From Tethya wilhelma (Eukaryota > Porifera > Demospongiae > Tethyida > Tethyidae): a stretch of DNA of 64,000 nucleotides. Of this stretch, positions 11,114 to 26,153 are shown piece after piece. The notes under the pieces are model-generated. The model was not told the DNA's origin. It searched no databases and saw only the letters and a program-made list of their open reading frames with translations. The stretch lies in contig CAXIPT010000001.1 in assembly GCA_964030475.1 (NCBI GenBank), positions 6,111,107 through 6,175,106 of the forward strand, given 5' to 3'. Made by a program: the position numbers and the translations under genes. Position 1 is the stretch's first letter. Every line of letters starts with the position of its first letter.

Positions 11114-12333
11114 CAAATCATTTGCATAACTTGCTACATTAGATTACCATTATACATGATGACATTCTAAGACTGAACGAAAAATTCAAAAAATTATAAT
11201 TTTTGTGTGGCATTGGAAACTATTGATCACAAAAAAATTGTCTGGTCATGATGATATTGTGCGACAGATTGTTAGCACTATGTAAACTTCTTTGGTTTGG
11301 TGATTTTTACATCGTCCACATCTTCATCTTTCTTTGTGTCCTCCATAGTGTAGCGGGGTTTTCTTGCTGGTGGTTCCTTAATGGCCACATCTCTAAAAGC
11401 CTCCCACAGGTACATTGATTGGAGCACCTGAACCAACTCCGACACATCCCCAGCAGTGGCTTCAAGGATGTCTCTGTTCTCCTCAACAAACTCTTCAGAT
11501 GCGTTGTTGCTGATGAATGCTGCCAGGTCATCTCTGTCCACTCTCTTCTCCAGCAGTTCTTCATTGGTCCATGGCATGTCGGGAATGACAGTGGCCTTCC
11601 AGCCAGTATAGGGGTTGCCATAGTTTAAGAACATCTTGACCATGGTTGGCAGTGGAAGTTCGTCCAGACAATCGTAACCTTTTCTGTCTAACGATTCACA
11701 GACAGCAGCTCGACAAATACTCCTCAGGTCCTTCGACTGCTTGTCGAGGTATCTCGCTATGTGAGTGTGCCCACGAGTTGCTGCCAGGTCTACAGGTAGC
11801 TGGGTGGATTTGTTCCGAGCGTGTACACTGCCTCCTTTCTGTACACACAGTTGAAGGAGAGGAAGGTCCCCATTCCAGGCACACTGGTGAATGATTGTCC
11901 AACCAAATTTATCACTTCTGTTTTGTTTTACTCCATATTCAAACAAGATCTTGACCTTTTCCAGTCTTTTTTGTTGTTCTTGTGTGTACATAATAAACGT
12001 GTGTGTGTGTGTGTGTGTGTGCGTGTGTGCGTGTGTGTCACTGTGTGTGTGTGTGTGTGTGTGCGTGAAGATTTTATGCATTGACCAGTTTGTGTTATAA
12101 AAATCATGTTACTCACTTTCATTTGCTGAGTTGTAAACAGGCTCCAATGACACACAATAATCTAGTACTGTCCTCTCGTTTGGATACTTATAGTTAACGT
12201 CTGCTCCGTCAGTTATTACTTCTTTTACTGCATCAGCATCGAACTCTTCATCGGCAACAGCTTCTCGAAGTCTGTTCTGAAGGAGAACAACATTCGCTGC
12301 ATGAGCCATCTTTTTCAAAACAACCCTTGTTTA
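11052..12333. repeat. Tandem duplication unit, copy 1 (1,282 bp)
   Basis: This unit starts inside the last NUP85 exon (AACTTCTTCGACTAGC) and ends just upstream of an ankyrin/SOCS gene start. It is followed without a gap by an identical unit at 12334-13615. I found no base difference in the stretches compared, including an interrupted GT/CA microsatellite. The unit carries the last 62 coding bases of NUP85, the convergent spacer and a complete minus-strand gene. Confidence 0.9.
11278..12309 (-). CDS. Ankyrin-repeat / SOCS-box protein, copy 1
   Basis: Two exons (12117-12309 and 11278-11978, phase 1) give 297 aa starting MAHAANVVLL. Ankyrin-type repeats lie at about residues 15-165 (DGADVNYKYPNERTVLDYC; SDKFGWTIIHQCAWNGDLPL; STQLPVDLAATRGHTHIARY). 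A SOCS-box-like segment follows at about 170-205 (LRSICRAAVCESL, DELPLPTMVKMFLNY). SOCS boxes recruit Elongin B/C and Cullin-5 to make ubiquitin ligases, with the ankyrins binding substrate. Unlike ASB proteins, which end at the SOCS box, about 100 more residues follow (PWTNEELLEKRVD, FVEENRDILEA, MYLWEAFRDV, ARKPRY). An alternative is that the LPLP segment only resembles a SOCS box. The intron is mostly GT microsatellite. Confidence 0.8.
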
Positions 12334-13615
12334 AACTTCTTCGACTAGCAATTTCACGCAACCTTTGTAGAGCAATTCTTGAAGAATCCAGTTAGCAAAT
12401 CATTTGCATAACTTGCTACATTAGATTACCATTATACATGATGACATTCTAAGACTGAACGAAAAATTCAAAAAATTATAATTTTTGTGTGGCATTGGAA
12501 ACTATTGATCACAAAAAAATTGTCTGGTCATGATGATATTGTGCGACAGATTGTTAGCACTATGTAAACTTCTTTGGTTTGGTGATTTTTACATCGTCCA
12601 CATCTTCATCTTTCTTTGTGTCCTCCATAGTGTAGCGGGGTTTTCTTGCTGGTGGTTCCTTAATGGCCACATCTCTAAAAGCCTCCCACAGGTACATTGA
12701 TTGGAGCACCTGAACCAACTCCGACACATCCCCAGCAGTGGCTTCAAGGATGTCTCTGTTCTCCTCAACAAACTCTTCAGATGCGTTGTTGCTGATGAAT
12801 GCTGCCAGGTCATCTCTGTCCACTCTCTTCTCCAGCAGTTCTTCATTGGTCCATGGCATGTCGGGAATGACAGTGGCCTTCCAGCCAGTATAGGGGTTGC
12901 CATAGTTTAAGAACATCTTGACCATGGTTGGCAGTGGAAGTTCGTCCAGACAATCGTAACCTTTTCTGTCTAACGATTCACAGACAGCAGCTCGACAAAT
13001 ACTCCTCAGGTCCTTCGACTGCTTGTCGAGGTATCTCGCTATGTGAGTGTGCCCACGAGTTGCTGCCAGGTCTACAGGTAGCTGGGTGGATTTGTTCCGA
13101 GCGTGTACACTGCCTCCTTTCTGTACACACAGTTGAAGGAGAGGAAGGTCCCCATTCCAGGCACACTGGTGAATGATTGTCCAACCAAATTTATCACTTC
13201 TGTTTTGTTTTACTCCATATTCAAACAAGATCTTGACCTTTTCCAGTCTTTTTTGTTGTTCTTGTGTGTACATAATAAACGTGTGTGTGTGTGTGTGTGT
13301 GTGCGTGTGTGCGTGTGTGTCACTGTGTGTGTGTGTGTGTGTGTGCGTGAAGATTTTATGCATTGACCAGTTTGTGTTATAAAAATCATGTTACTCACTT
13401 TCATTTGCTGAGTTGTAAACAGGCTCCAATGACACACAATAATCTAGTACTGTCCTCTCGTTTGGATACTTATAGTTAACGTCTGCTCCGTCAGTTATTA
13501 CTTCTTTTACTGCATCAGCATCGAACTCTTCATCGGCAACAGCTTCTCGAAGTCTGTTCTGAAGGAGAACAACATTCGCTGCATGAGCCATCTTTTTCAA
13601 AACAACCCTTGTTTA
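12334..13615. repeat. Tandem duplication unit, copy 2 (1,282 bp)
   Basis: Exact second copy of 11052-12333, directly abutting it. The NUP85 portion at its left end (12334-12395) is only the final 62 coding bases and cannot act as a gene. The join between copies shows no added bases. Confidence 0.9.
12560..13591 (-). CDS. Ankyrin-repeat / SOCS-box protein, copy 2
   Basis: Exons 13399-13591 and 12560-13260 encode a protein identical to that of copy 1 (297 aa), with the same start and the same intron microsatellite. If the duplication is real, its own upstream flank is original here, while copy 1 has NUP85-derived sequence upstream. Copy 2 would then keep the native promoter and copy 1 might lack it. 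If the duplication is an assembly artefact, only one gene exists. Confidence 0.75.
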
Positions 13616-13739
13616 TAAGAATATGGTAATGGTCGATGTAAGTACTTAATTAATTTCAAGAAAATTTTACACAAAATGAACATTATAGAAGATTTAAAAA
13701 TTTTACACAAATAAATATAATATAATAAATATTATCTTA

Positions 13740-14763
13740 TTATTTGTAACGTAGTAACCATCTTTTCATATCACTCAAAGTACCGGTAGTTAACTTCTCA
13801 TCATCTTTCTTCTTTGGTATAGGTTCCAAACTATAACGAGGTTTTCTAGCAAGTGGCTCCTGGTAATCAATGTCCTTAAATGCCTCCCATAAGTACATTG
13901 ATTGAAAAGCCTGCACGAGTTCAGAGACTTCACAGTTCTTGTCCATGGAAAGAATATCTTTGTTCTCTTCGATGAACTCTGGTGACGCATTTTCAGTCAT
14001 AAACTCCCTCAGCTCAATCCCGGTCACCTTGTTCTCTATCAGTTGCTCACTAGTCCAAGGCTGAGGGGGAATGACAGTGGCTGTCCAACCAATATAAGGA
14101 TTGAAATAGTTCAAGAATAACTTGATCGTGGGTGGTAAGGGGAGTTCGTTGAGACGATTGTACGTTCTCTTACCCATTGCCTCACGAATGGTAAGTCGAC
14201 ACAAACTCTTCAAGTCTCCAGATTGCACATCAAGGTATTGTACTATGTGAGTGTGTCCTTGAGCCACAGCCAAATCAATGGGCAGCTGGTTGGAGTGGTT
14301 TCGAGCATGCACACTGCCTCCTTTCCTCACGCAGAGTTGAAGGAGGGGCAGGTCTCCATTTCTAGCACACTGGTGCAAGATGGTCCAGCCAGATTTGTCT
14401 GTTATATCAGTCTTTGCTCCATATTTAAGTAGAATTTCTGCCTTGTGAAGTCTTATGTCTCTGTCTCTGCGGATGTAGCCCTCTGAATCTGCCCAGGTGG
14501 GTGTGTTTATTTAGATTTTTAATATAATAATATACAGATATTATGAAGATATCATATATCCCAAGAACTATGCATGCTCACATACCTCTTTCATACTCAT
14601 CAACGCCTTTTCGGACTGGACTAAGTGATACACAATAGTCTAACGCATTCCTGTTGCTTCCATCTCTCCAATTGACATTTACTCCTCCCTTCAGTATTAC
14701 GTTCATTGCTTCTATCTTGTTCATCAGTACAGTTTCTAAAAGCTCAAACGCATCTGTATCCAT
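13740..14763 (-). CDS. Ankyrin-repeat / SOCS-box paralog
   Basis: Two exons (14586-14763 and 13740-14488, phase 1) give 308 aa, start MDTDAFELLE. Organisation matches the neighbouring copies: ankyrin repeats (GGVNVNWRDGSNRNALDYC, SGWTILHQCARNGDLPLLQL, NQLPIDLAVAQGHTHIVQYL), SOCS-box-like LKSLCRLTIREAMG and LNELPLPPTIKLFLNY, then a C-terminal extension (PWTSEQLIENKV, FIEENKDIL, MYLWEAFKDI, LARKPRYSLEP). The intron sits at the same place and phase as in the duplicates, so all derive from an older tandem duplication. The conserved extension after the SOCS box argues that it is functional. The gene is divergent from RPL18. Confidence 0.82.
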
Positions 14764-14999
14764 GATTGTACTTCAAGATAAACTTACATAGACAGTCTTT
14801 TTAATCAAGCTGAGAGAGATGTAGAGCATTGAGTTTTATACTTGTAAACAAACATGACATGATCATGATGTGATGACAAGACGGTTAGCTTGCAAAACAG
14901 ATTCTATTTTTAGATATTCCAGTAGAGGTCAAAGGTCAAATTGCATGCGCATGCGCAGTTCTTCCTTTGGTTGCCTGTATCTGTAGAGAAGAAGTCAGC
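14764..14999. promoter_or_regulatory. Divergent promoter with NRF1-type palindrome, ankyrin/SOCS paralog / RPL18
   Basis: The two start codons are 236 bases apart. At 14946-14957 is TGCGCATGCGCA, the exact consensus palindrome of NRF1, a factor often found at bidirectional housekeeping promoters. A pyrimidine run (CTTCCTTT) follows at about 14961, a plausible 5' TOP start for the ribosomal protein mRNA. Confidence 0.6.
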
Positions 15000-15981
15000 A
15001 TGGTAAGTTAGCAAGTTTATATCTGTTAAGATCTATTTATCCAGAAGTGTTAGGAATGTCTCCGTGCCACTATTTTCTATTTATAAACTTCTGTGTCGTT
15101 TTAGGGGGTAGATAAAGGACATAAACAGAGGAAAGTCATCCGTCGGGAGCCTAAATCAAACGACCCCTATTTGAAGCTACTGGTGAAGGTAGGAAGTGTC
15201 TTCGTACTTGTACTTGAATTGCTGATAGCATCCACACCAGTGGTTGATAGTATTAACCAAAAAGCTACTCTTTTCTAATTAATTCCCACTACTTGCTAAC
15301 CACCCAGCTCTACAGGTTTCTAGCCAGGCGTACTGATGCTCCGTTCAACAAGGTAGTGTTGAAGAGGCTCTACATGAGCAAGACCAATAGGCCACCACTT
15401 TCAATAGCAAGAGTTGTAAGTCACAGTACATCAACTAAGTTGATCACCAACTTATCAAAAAAAACATTTTCCCTGTAGATTCGTCAGATGAAGTCTGCTG
15501 ATCGTAAAGATAAGACTGCAGTAGTGGTAGGAACTGTCACTGATGACCTCCGAGTACTAAACACCCCCAAACTTAAGATTTGTGCATTGAGGTTTACAGC
15601 TGGAGCTAGAGCTCGGATCCTCAAAGCTGGAGGAGAAGTCCTCACATTTGATCAACTGGCCCTCCAAGCTCCCAAAGGACAAAACACTATACTGTTGCAA
15701 GGTAATCACACCATAGGTGTGTGTATGTATTACAGTTCAATTGAATGTGTCGTGTTTAGGCCGCCGTAAAGCCAGAGAAGCTGTGAAGCACTTTGGGCCT
15801 GCTCCTGGTGTGCCACACAGCCACACGAAGTGAGTGCACTAACCATTAGCTATTTATCTTTTTCATTATATTCATGCTCCCTATACTCATCCCATCTCCT
15901 CACAGACCATATGTCCGTAGCAAGGGTCGTAAGTTTGAAAGAGCTCGTGGTAGAAGAAAGAGCAAAGGTTTTAAGGTGTAA
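15000..15981 (+). CDS. RPL18: 60S ribosomal protein L18 (eL18)
   Basis: Six exons (15000-15002, 15105-15188, 15308-15415, 15479-15701, 15760-15829, 15906-15981) encode 187 aa; human has 188. The first exon contributes only the ATG, as is common in ribosomal protein genes. Diagnostic stretches are [56 protein letters not shown] and the basic C-terminus [20 protein letters not shown]. eL18 is a structural component of the large cytosolic subunit. Introns are 58 to 119 bases; I searched them by eye for box C/D or H/ACA snoRNAs and saw none that I trust. The gene is convergent with PIGA. Confidence 0.97.
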
Positions 15982-16211
15982 CAGGAGAGAGATTGAAGAG
16001 CAAACTGCAACGGTTACTGTATTGTTTTCAATTCAGAATTGTGTATGGGTCTTTGCAAGTTTTCATGTGAAAAAAAGTGATCATATTGATGAATCTGTTA
16101 AGAGTTTGAAGCTTTCAGATGAGAAGCGTGATGGTGTGTTAGGATATGAATGTCTGGAGCTCTTTCGATTTCCTATAGTGTATGCATGATTGTGAGGAAA
16201 ATAGTCAATTT

Positions 16212-18845
<2,634 letters not shown>

Positions 18846-21800
18846 ATGACAACAGCATCTCCCCAACGCCGCGGCATGGTGTTCGTGGAAGGCAGCGGCG
18901 AATATTATGACAGCCTGCTCAGCGATCAGCCCGCCTCGCCAACGGTGTCCAGCAGTGCTGATAGTGAAGACTCGTACGCTGAGGTGTACTCAGATGATTC
19001 CTATCACAGTGAGGGGGAAGAGTTTGCAGAATACTGGGATCCTTACTGTAAGTTTTCTAGCTAGATTCTAATTCTACACAAAACTCAAAGAATCACGATC
19101 AATCATCAAGTAGTGCATATAAATTATTGTATATAAGATTCCACAAAATCAAGTTATGGTAGGCCTCATGCCCTTTGTACATACAAAATAGTGTGAATGG
19201 TTCAATAAATTCTGATCATGTATTGTAGTGGAATGACTCAGAGCAGCACACTTGCTAAAGGCAACATGCAAATTGGGTAAAATGTAGTAGAGAAGGGGCT
19301 GAAATCTCTCGTCGCTAACATAACACCACAACAATGCACACACCACACACACAGTACTATATAGTGCTGGCACATAACACAATGGTTGGCATTGGCTCTG
19401 TTTCAGTGTCAATGGATTCCATGCACTGTATACAAACAGTACATTATATTGCATTGTACGACATAATTTCTACAGTATGTAATCTTGTACATTTGCAGTC
19501 TTTATGATTGTTACTAAATTTAACCACAAGTTAATACACACACACTGTAATTATTTTATTAGTGATTTGTAATGTACCTAGCCTGCACATATCTTTAATT
19601 CTACAGTGTATCAACTCCAAATGCAAGCTCCAAAGCCCCAATGTGTAGCATGTGTAAGAAAGGCAAGTTACAAAGACAGACTAATTTTGACTAACTTATT
19701 GCATTGTTCAAATGACTGTCCAGTCTCATGCATGACTGCTTAGTCTTCACTGTTTGTGCATATACTGGTTTCTGTGTGCACTGGGGGTTCAATGACCACA
19801 TCCCTTGTTTTGTTCCTTGCTCAATCTAACTTTGATGTATTGGAAACATTTTGAGTGAAGTTAAAATTAATTATTATATTTTGTACTGTATCTGTCCACA
19901 CACCATCATTCGTACAGGTATCAAATAGACCATATTTCTATGGAGAAGAGTAAGTAACCACATATCACATACACACAATTACTCATGCTCTTTCCAAAAC
20001 CAACACTTTTTGAAAAAAAACCAACTAATATGTCTCCAAGAGTTCTATGGCGACCTTATCCTTGAGTTCACCCCATGCAGTGCTTCCATTTCCTTCCTCA
20101 TCCATATAACCTAGTTCCCTGTGTGCATAGTATCAGCCTTTGATCACTTTAATCAGCACTGATCTTGCATAACTTTATGTTCCATTCCTCAGAAGTTCAC
20201 AATAACAACCCTACAACTCCTTGATCGGTCAATGCACTCAAAAATTAAATATTGCCATAGAATAAGCCACAATTTGTCCATGTACATAAATCTTGATGAC
20301 GTGGCAGGTGTCGTATTCACAATTTTGTGCTCTCCTTCCTTCAGGTATCATGGCAGTATCAGTCGTGAGGAGACAGCCAGACTCCTGGGAACAGAAGAAG
20401 GAAACTATCTTGTGAGAAGAGGACTCAGTGCCTCAGGGACATACAGTCTATCGTTTGTGTAAGTTAGTAGTATCACATAAGATTGTATGTGCTACAATTT
20501 TATGCTAGGGCTTGGTCATGCATACATGGGTTACCATCAGGATGTCCATTTGTATCGTGTTGGGGAAATTTTTTTTGTAGATCACCAATCCTACAAAAAG
20601 GGGTCAATTGATCCCACATCAATCAGTTGAAGGCACCTAGTATAGCTTTAACTCAAAATCTGATTAAGCCAGGTTAGGTCTTGAGAAATATGTTGAGCAT
20701 ATATGCAGCTTCCAATAGAGTGGCAGAAGAATAGCTGCAATTATCATAAGTAGTTTACTCTGTTTGGTATTGATCAACTAAGTGGCTGAATTCAAGGGAG
20801 TATTCACTGGATGGTGATGATGTAAGCAAAGTTGTTTAGGAATAATGTAACCGTGTTCTTTTCTTGTTGCACTATCGTTGTAGGTTTGACAAACAAGTGA
20901 GACACTACCGGCTGTTCTATGAAGACCATGTCCATTATGTTGGTAAGTAAGAACTGACACACCTCTGACAGACTGAGACAGCATTGTGCTACAATGCTAT
21001 TCTCTGTTTATCATTCACAGGAGACAAACCTTTCGAAACCATTGAAGATCTAGTACAAGATGGCCTTATCACGCTCTACATGGAAGCAAACAATGTCGAA
21101 GAATACTTGAAATCGGCACGAGAAACACGCACCATCCGTCACTACGCCTCAGTCAGTGGTCATGCCGGCCTCACGACCATCCAAGAGCTGAGCATTGATG
21201 AGTCCGTGTTTGAGGAGACCGGTCACCCGGCTAAGAACAGACACGATTGCATGCCTCGTAAACCACTCTACTATCCTTGCACCATCCCTCAACGTAAAGA
21301 CAGTGTGAACAGTCCCCCGTCTGTTGGGGGTGTGGCTGGAGGTGTGGTCATAGACTCTGAGGAGGAACAGCCATCGTTGTTGCCAGAAGAGGAAGAGACT
21401 AAGATGAAGGGTTACGTCACTCCCCATGCACACCAGAATGGAGCCATTGTTGCCGAGAAACCAGTGAGTAAAGGGTTATTTATTATATAGTGGGAGTTCA
21501 CCACCATTCTTCACACATTATCTTTGTTGTCCCACAATGGTTTAGAAACGTGTGTGTGGTAATTCCTACAGTAGTTATAATACTATATCTTGTACCTTAA
21601 AATTTCTTAAAGTCTACTAATAGGAACCACAACGTGTTGTAACTAGAACTATTGGGCTTTCAATATTATGCCGTCTGAGGTGTGTGTGCTTCAAAGCATT
21701 CATTCCTCAACTCACACTCACACATGTATGACAACAAATCCTATTTCCAAGAATCAACGTATTACAGGCTCTTTAATGAAAGATTTAGTGTCAACTGCTC

Positions 21801-24350
21801 TAGACTTTGGAATTAACTGAGCAATTTGATGCACTTGTAGGCATGAGGCCTTGCTGTCTGGGTATGGTGTTATCACGTGTCACACTACAAGAATTTACAA
21901 ATAGAACAAATACCCTTGTTTGTGCGTGTGACAGCTACATGTTTGCTCGTCTCAATCCAACACGACTATTAAACGTGTTCATCAAGTATTGTATTTGATG
22001 GTTGATGTTTTCTTCAATGTGTTCAGGTTTCCCCAACCAGGGAGAGAAAAGAGAGCTCACTTTACTTTTACGAGAAACCACACAACTTTAAGGTATACAC
22101 ATACATTGTATGGCTAGGCCTTTAGATAATGATAGTGCGACTTGTTTACTGTTTTGTTATAGTGATATCTGATACTGTACAGGTGTATTATTCTGTGCGT
22201 GTGTGTGTGTGTGTGAGAGAGAGAGATAATGTATAGTTCTAGCTCAGTGATCTTGTTCAATGATGCTGGTATTGTGGCTGAAACTAAGGACAGTTACTTA
22301 GCTAGCAGTTAGGCTGCTTAGTAACAGATCATTGGGCACTATTGTGCCTTGAAGAAAAACATTGTGTAATGGTATACCCGGTACTACATACTGTCATGAA
22401 TGAATGAGTAACCACACACATGTATTATAGTACTAATACAAATATGTGTGAGAGCATTGATCTGTTGTCTCTCTCTTTATGTGGTGGCAATGTATTTCAA
22501 CTGTCCTGTTCAAATTACCCACAACACCTCTCCTGCAGTGAATACGGATATTTTTCTGTGTGAATGTATTTACCCTTCGTACATACTTGTGGTAATGGAT
22601 ATCCATATCTTTCTTCTCGATAGCTTCACAACTACAGCATGGCCTGGTGCGACTACTGCAGGAACTTTATGTGGGGACTCAGGAACCAGGGCTACAAATG
22701 CAAAGGTCAGTACACATCCCCTCACATACAGCCCTTGATTCTTTTTCTCTTTAATCCTGTGCATGTATCCATGTTATCGCACTGTCAGGAATGTGTGTGT
22801 GTTTGTATGTATACAAGAAAGTTAGCGTCTTATCATTGCACTTTGTTTAAAAGCTATACTTTGTTGTAATGTACTCTTACATAATATGCAAGACACGTAC
22901 ACAAGTTGTGTAGGTAGGTGGCACATCCTTGCTAGAGTTGTGTAGCGTTTTAACAAGAAGTGATTGCTGTATATTGCACATGTGTGCACGTACACGTATG
23001 CAGTATTATTATGTTAATCTTATCTCCTTGGTTACTATAGAATCACTAGTGTGGGTGTGTGCTACATACATACATGCATGTAGCTCGATAAAGGTGCTTT
23101 AGTTTTTAGATACACTACTTTGATGTTGTGTAGAGTGCTCTTTGGCCCTCCATTTCTCAATCAGTAGGAGGACCTGTAGTGTATGTAGCTGAACATCCTT
23201 GAGCTTGTGTTTCCAAATGTGTGTAGTCTATAGCAGAGCTGCTCTCAGGTCAGTCATTGGATGGCAATGGCAACTAGTGTTGTTGAATTACAAGACATTG
23301 TTCTATTAATGAGAGCTGGTGGTGGGATGAGGAGCCACTAGCATCCAGCTCACTAACAGTTACGCCAGCATTATTTTATAAGCACACACATAATGATCGG
23401 CCAGCTGCCTGCTGGTGACTAGGGACTTTCATGACCAAATTTTTGTATTGTTTTTGTTCTAAGTTTCAAGTTTCTAAGTTAAGTTTGTGCTCACCTGAAT
23501 ATAATTTATGCTACACCTGTTGCACTCACACGCACACACACACACATGCACACACAATCTCTCTTGTGCAGATTGTGGCTATAATGTACACAAGCAGTGC
23601 AAGGATGATACGGCTTCTGATTGTCAGCCTTCGAGGCAGCTGGTCAAGAGAGGTAGGTCCCTAATCATTGAGGTGTTGTTCACTAATCACTTTAGCTACC
23701 CCTGTACACCAAGCTATAGCGCTAGAATACAATAATGATATTACAACTTTGTTGTAGTGTGTGTGCATAATGTATGCATATTAGGAAGTTAGGTGAAGTT
23801 CTTAATAGGAGATGTGTTTTTGGTTAGCTAGGCTTCTGTTTGTTTTGTTTTTTCCCCCCTAACTGAAGGTAAGAAGCTCTGTTGGTCTGCTTGCATGTAT
23901 GTTCTCCAAGCAGACTACATGGAGTGGCTGTGTGGCCCACTAATATTACAATTGTTATGGCTTGATAGTATTTGGTGTGGTTTGAAGTCACCCAAACATT
24001 GCCTGTAATGTGGCTGGCGTGGTCCTATGCAGTGCCATACTGATCCTAGTGGATCATAAACAATACTAGCTGGACTCACTACTTGTGAATCCAACACAGC
24101 TGGTAGTGGAGAGAGGCTGTACACATGCACACATGCTCACTCTTCTCTCACCTCCATATTTGTCTAATGCAGTTTTGTGAGTACTGTACCTACATTTACA
24201 ATTACATTCTGCGATGATATTATGCTTGAATTAGTGGCCTATTTGTTTCCAGACATGGTTTCCATTTTGTGAAACATTTTGAGTTATACCTACTCATCAT
24301 GCAATCAGTGGACTCTGACCTTGCTGTCCCTATAGTTGTCTGCTGCATAA

Positions 24351-24396
<46 letters not shown>

Positions 24397-24830
24397 GCTG
24401 TCCTTCTCATACTTGTAATGCCTCTATACATTGACACTTCGAACTTGGAGGTCTAGGCTATGACAAGAATTTGTTTCCCTGCCAAGAGAGGAGCATTCAA
24501 AAAACCTTTGGCTGTTTTAGCTAATTCTCTAAGAACTCCAGACCGGCTGTTACAGATTCCTGGGCTCTTTCTTGCCACGATTGATTATTGTAGTACATCC
24601 ACTGTAGACTCAGCTAGAGATAGGAGTTTCAGTATACTATGTACCGGTGATTTCAACCCCATAAAAGGAAACTGTTGTTTAGTCAATACACAACCTTATC
24701 AGTTTTTTTTCTCGGCATTTTTTGATCTGCTGGTTTGATTTCTGACTTAATGTTTGTTAAAGTTATAAATTATGGACAGTGTTTGTAAAAACTCATGCAA
24801 ATTAACTCTTTAGTTTCATTGTACATTTGT

Positions 24831-24871
<41 letters not shown>

Positions 24872-26153
24872 TAGTGTATGGTGTTGAGCTGACCACTCTC
24901 GTGAAGATGGAATGTACTAAAGTGCCTGTTGTTGTAAAGAATTGCATTGAAGAGATCGAGAAAAGAGGTGGGTTTACTTTTAGGGTAAAAAATAATTGAC
25001 TCTAATGACCGATATCGATGTTTGCTTTGAACATTCATTCCTACATTGGTTCCACAAGGAAGAGCTTGGGTATCTGCTGTTTATGGTCATGACAAGGCAT
25101 TCCATTAGTTCAGCTAGCTGGTGTGCATGAGACAAATACCAAGAGTTACACAGCTGGTGTTATTGATTGAATGTTTCGGGCCTAATGTACACACTTAATT
25201 GGATTGGAAAGGAAGCGATACTACAGACTAGTACAGAGCTATTGTTCTGAATGTGCAATGCATCTCACAGACATAGATTACACCATGCATCATCCATGAA
25301 ATCTGTCTTGGGTTATGCAGGAGTGGAGGTTGAAGGTATTTATAGAATCTCAGGCAAGACCAACGACATCTTAAGAATAAAGAAACAGTTTGACAATGGT
25401 ATGTTCTCCTTATAATTTGATTTGTCTCCTTATAACCTGCTAGCCAATTAAAATTAACATAGAGACACTCGTGCTAATAGCTTAATGTTATTTGTACAGT
25501 GGATTACTTCATATCCATAATATTACACCCATAATTCCTTTCCAGACATGCATGCTGATCTGGAGTCTGTTGAGGACATCCATGCTCTGACTGGAGCCTT
25601 GAAGCTCTACTTCAGAGAGTTGCCAGTGCCCCTCATGACCTTTGATGCCTATGACCTCTGTCTGATAGCAGCCAGGACAGGCTCCCAGGGGGAGAGCCTG
25701 GAGATGTTGAAGGTGGCCCTCAGTCGATTGCCCCCTGCTCACTACAACACACTGAGACATCTTATGAGACACTTACACCAGTGAGTGCATGACAATTATA
25801 TCTAATCTTATTCACTTGGCATATTTGGAGAACTTAGATATTTTATAATATCAAGAGTATATAATATTGTGAGCATTGTTACATAGCAACAGTTACTACT
25901 GTACTCACTCACTCACTCACTCACTCACTTCCTCCCTCCCTCCCTGGAACCACACATGCACGCACACAGAGTGCAACAGCACAAAGCTGAGAACAAAATG
26001 GACTTCAAGAACCTTGCAGTTGTCTTCACACCTTCAATCATGCGCTCTCCCTACAACAACACTGGCATCATGGCAGTGCAGAAACTTCCAGAACAAAAGA
26101 AAGCAGTGGACATGCTTATTCAGCACTATAATGCTCTCTTCAATTCTAGATAG
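18846..26153 (+). CDS. CHN1: Chimaerin: SH2-C1-RhoGAP protein
   Basis: Thirteen exons (18846-19047, 19607-19653, 19918-19949, 20345-20458, 20884-20942, 21021-21463, 22027-22092, 22624-22705, 23572-23652, 24875-24967, 25321-25398, 25546-25780, 25970-26153) give 571 aa. The order is an acidic Ser-rich N-terminus, the chimaerin YQLQMQAPKP segment, and an SH2 (YHGSISREETARLL, GNYLVRRG, FVFDKQVRHYRLFYEDHVHY). A long linker carries acidic and Ser/Pro-rich sequence. The C1 zinc finger (HNYSMAWCDYCRNFMWG, CGYNVHKQC) precedes a RhoGAP with the arginine finger in EGIYRISG, plus GALKLYFRELPVPL and NLAVVFTPSIMRSP. Chimaerins are diacylglycerol-responsive Rac GAPs. Vertebrate CHN1/CHN2 arose by later duplication, so the symbol means co-ortholog. 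Exon 2 has two in-frame donors 9 bases apart. The larger introns hold CA microsatellites. Confidence 0.93.
24357..24874. repeat. CA microsatellites in chimaerin intron 9
   Basis: (CA)n at about 24357-24393 and 24832-24868. The second lies immediately before the 3' splice site at 24874 and forms its upstream tract. The DNA between them (24440-24720) holds a short open frame that I cannot relate to any family. Confidence 0.7.

Noticed and set aside
15003..15905. Intronic snoRNA in RPL18
   Set aside because: I searched for C/D and H/ACA boxes by eye and found no convincing pair; a covariance-model search would be decisive.
24460..24738. 92-codon frame in chimaerin intron 9
   Set aside because: No similarity, no conserved splice phase, and not needed for the protein.
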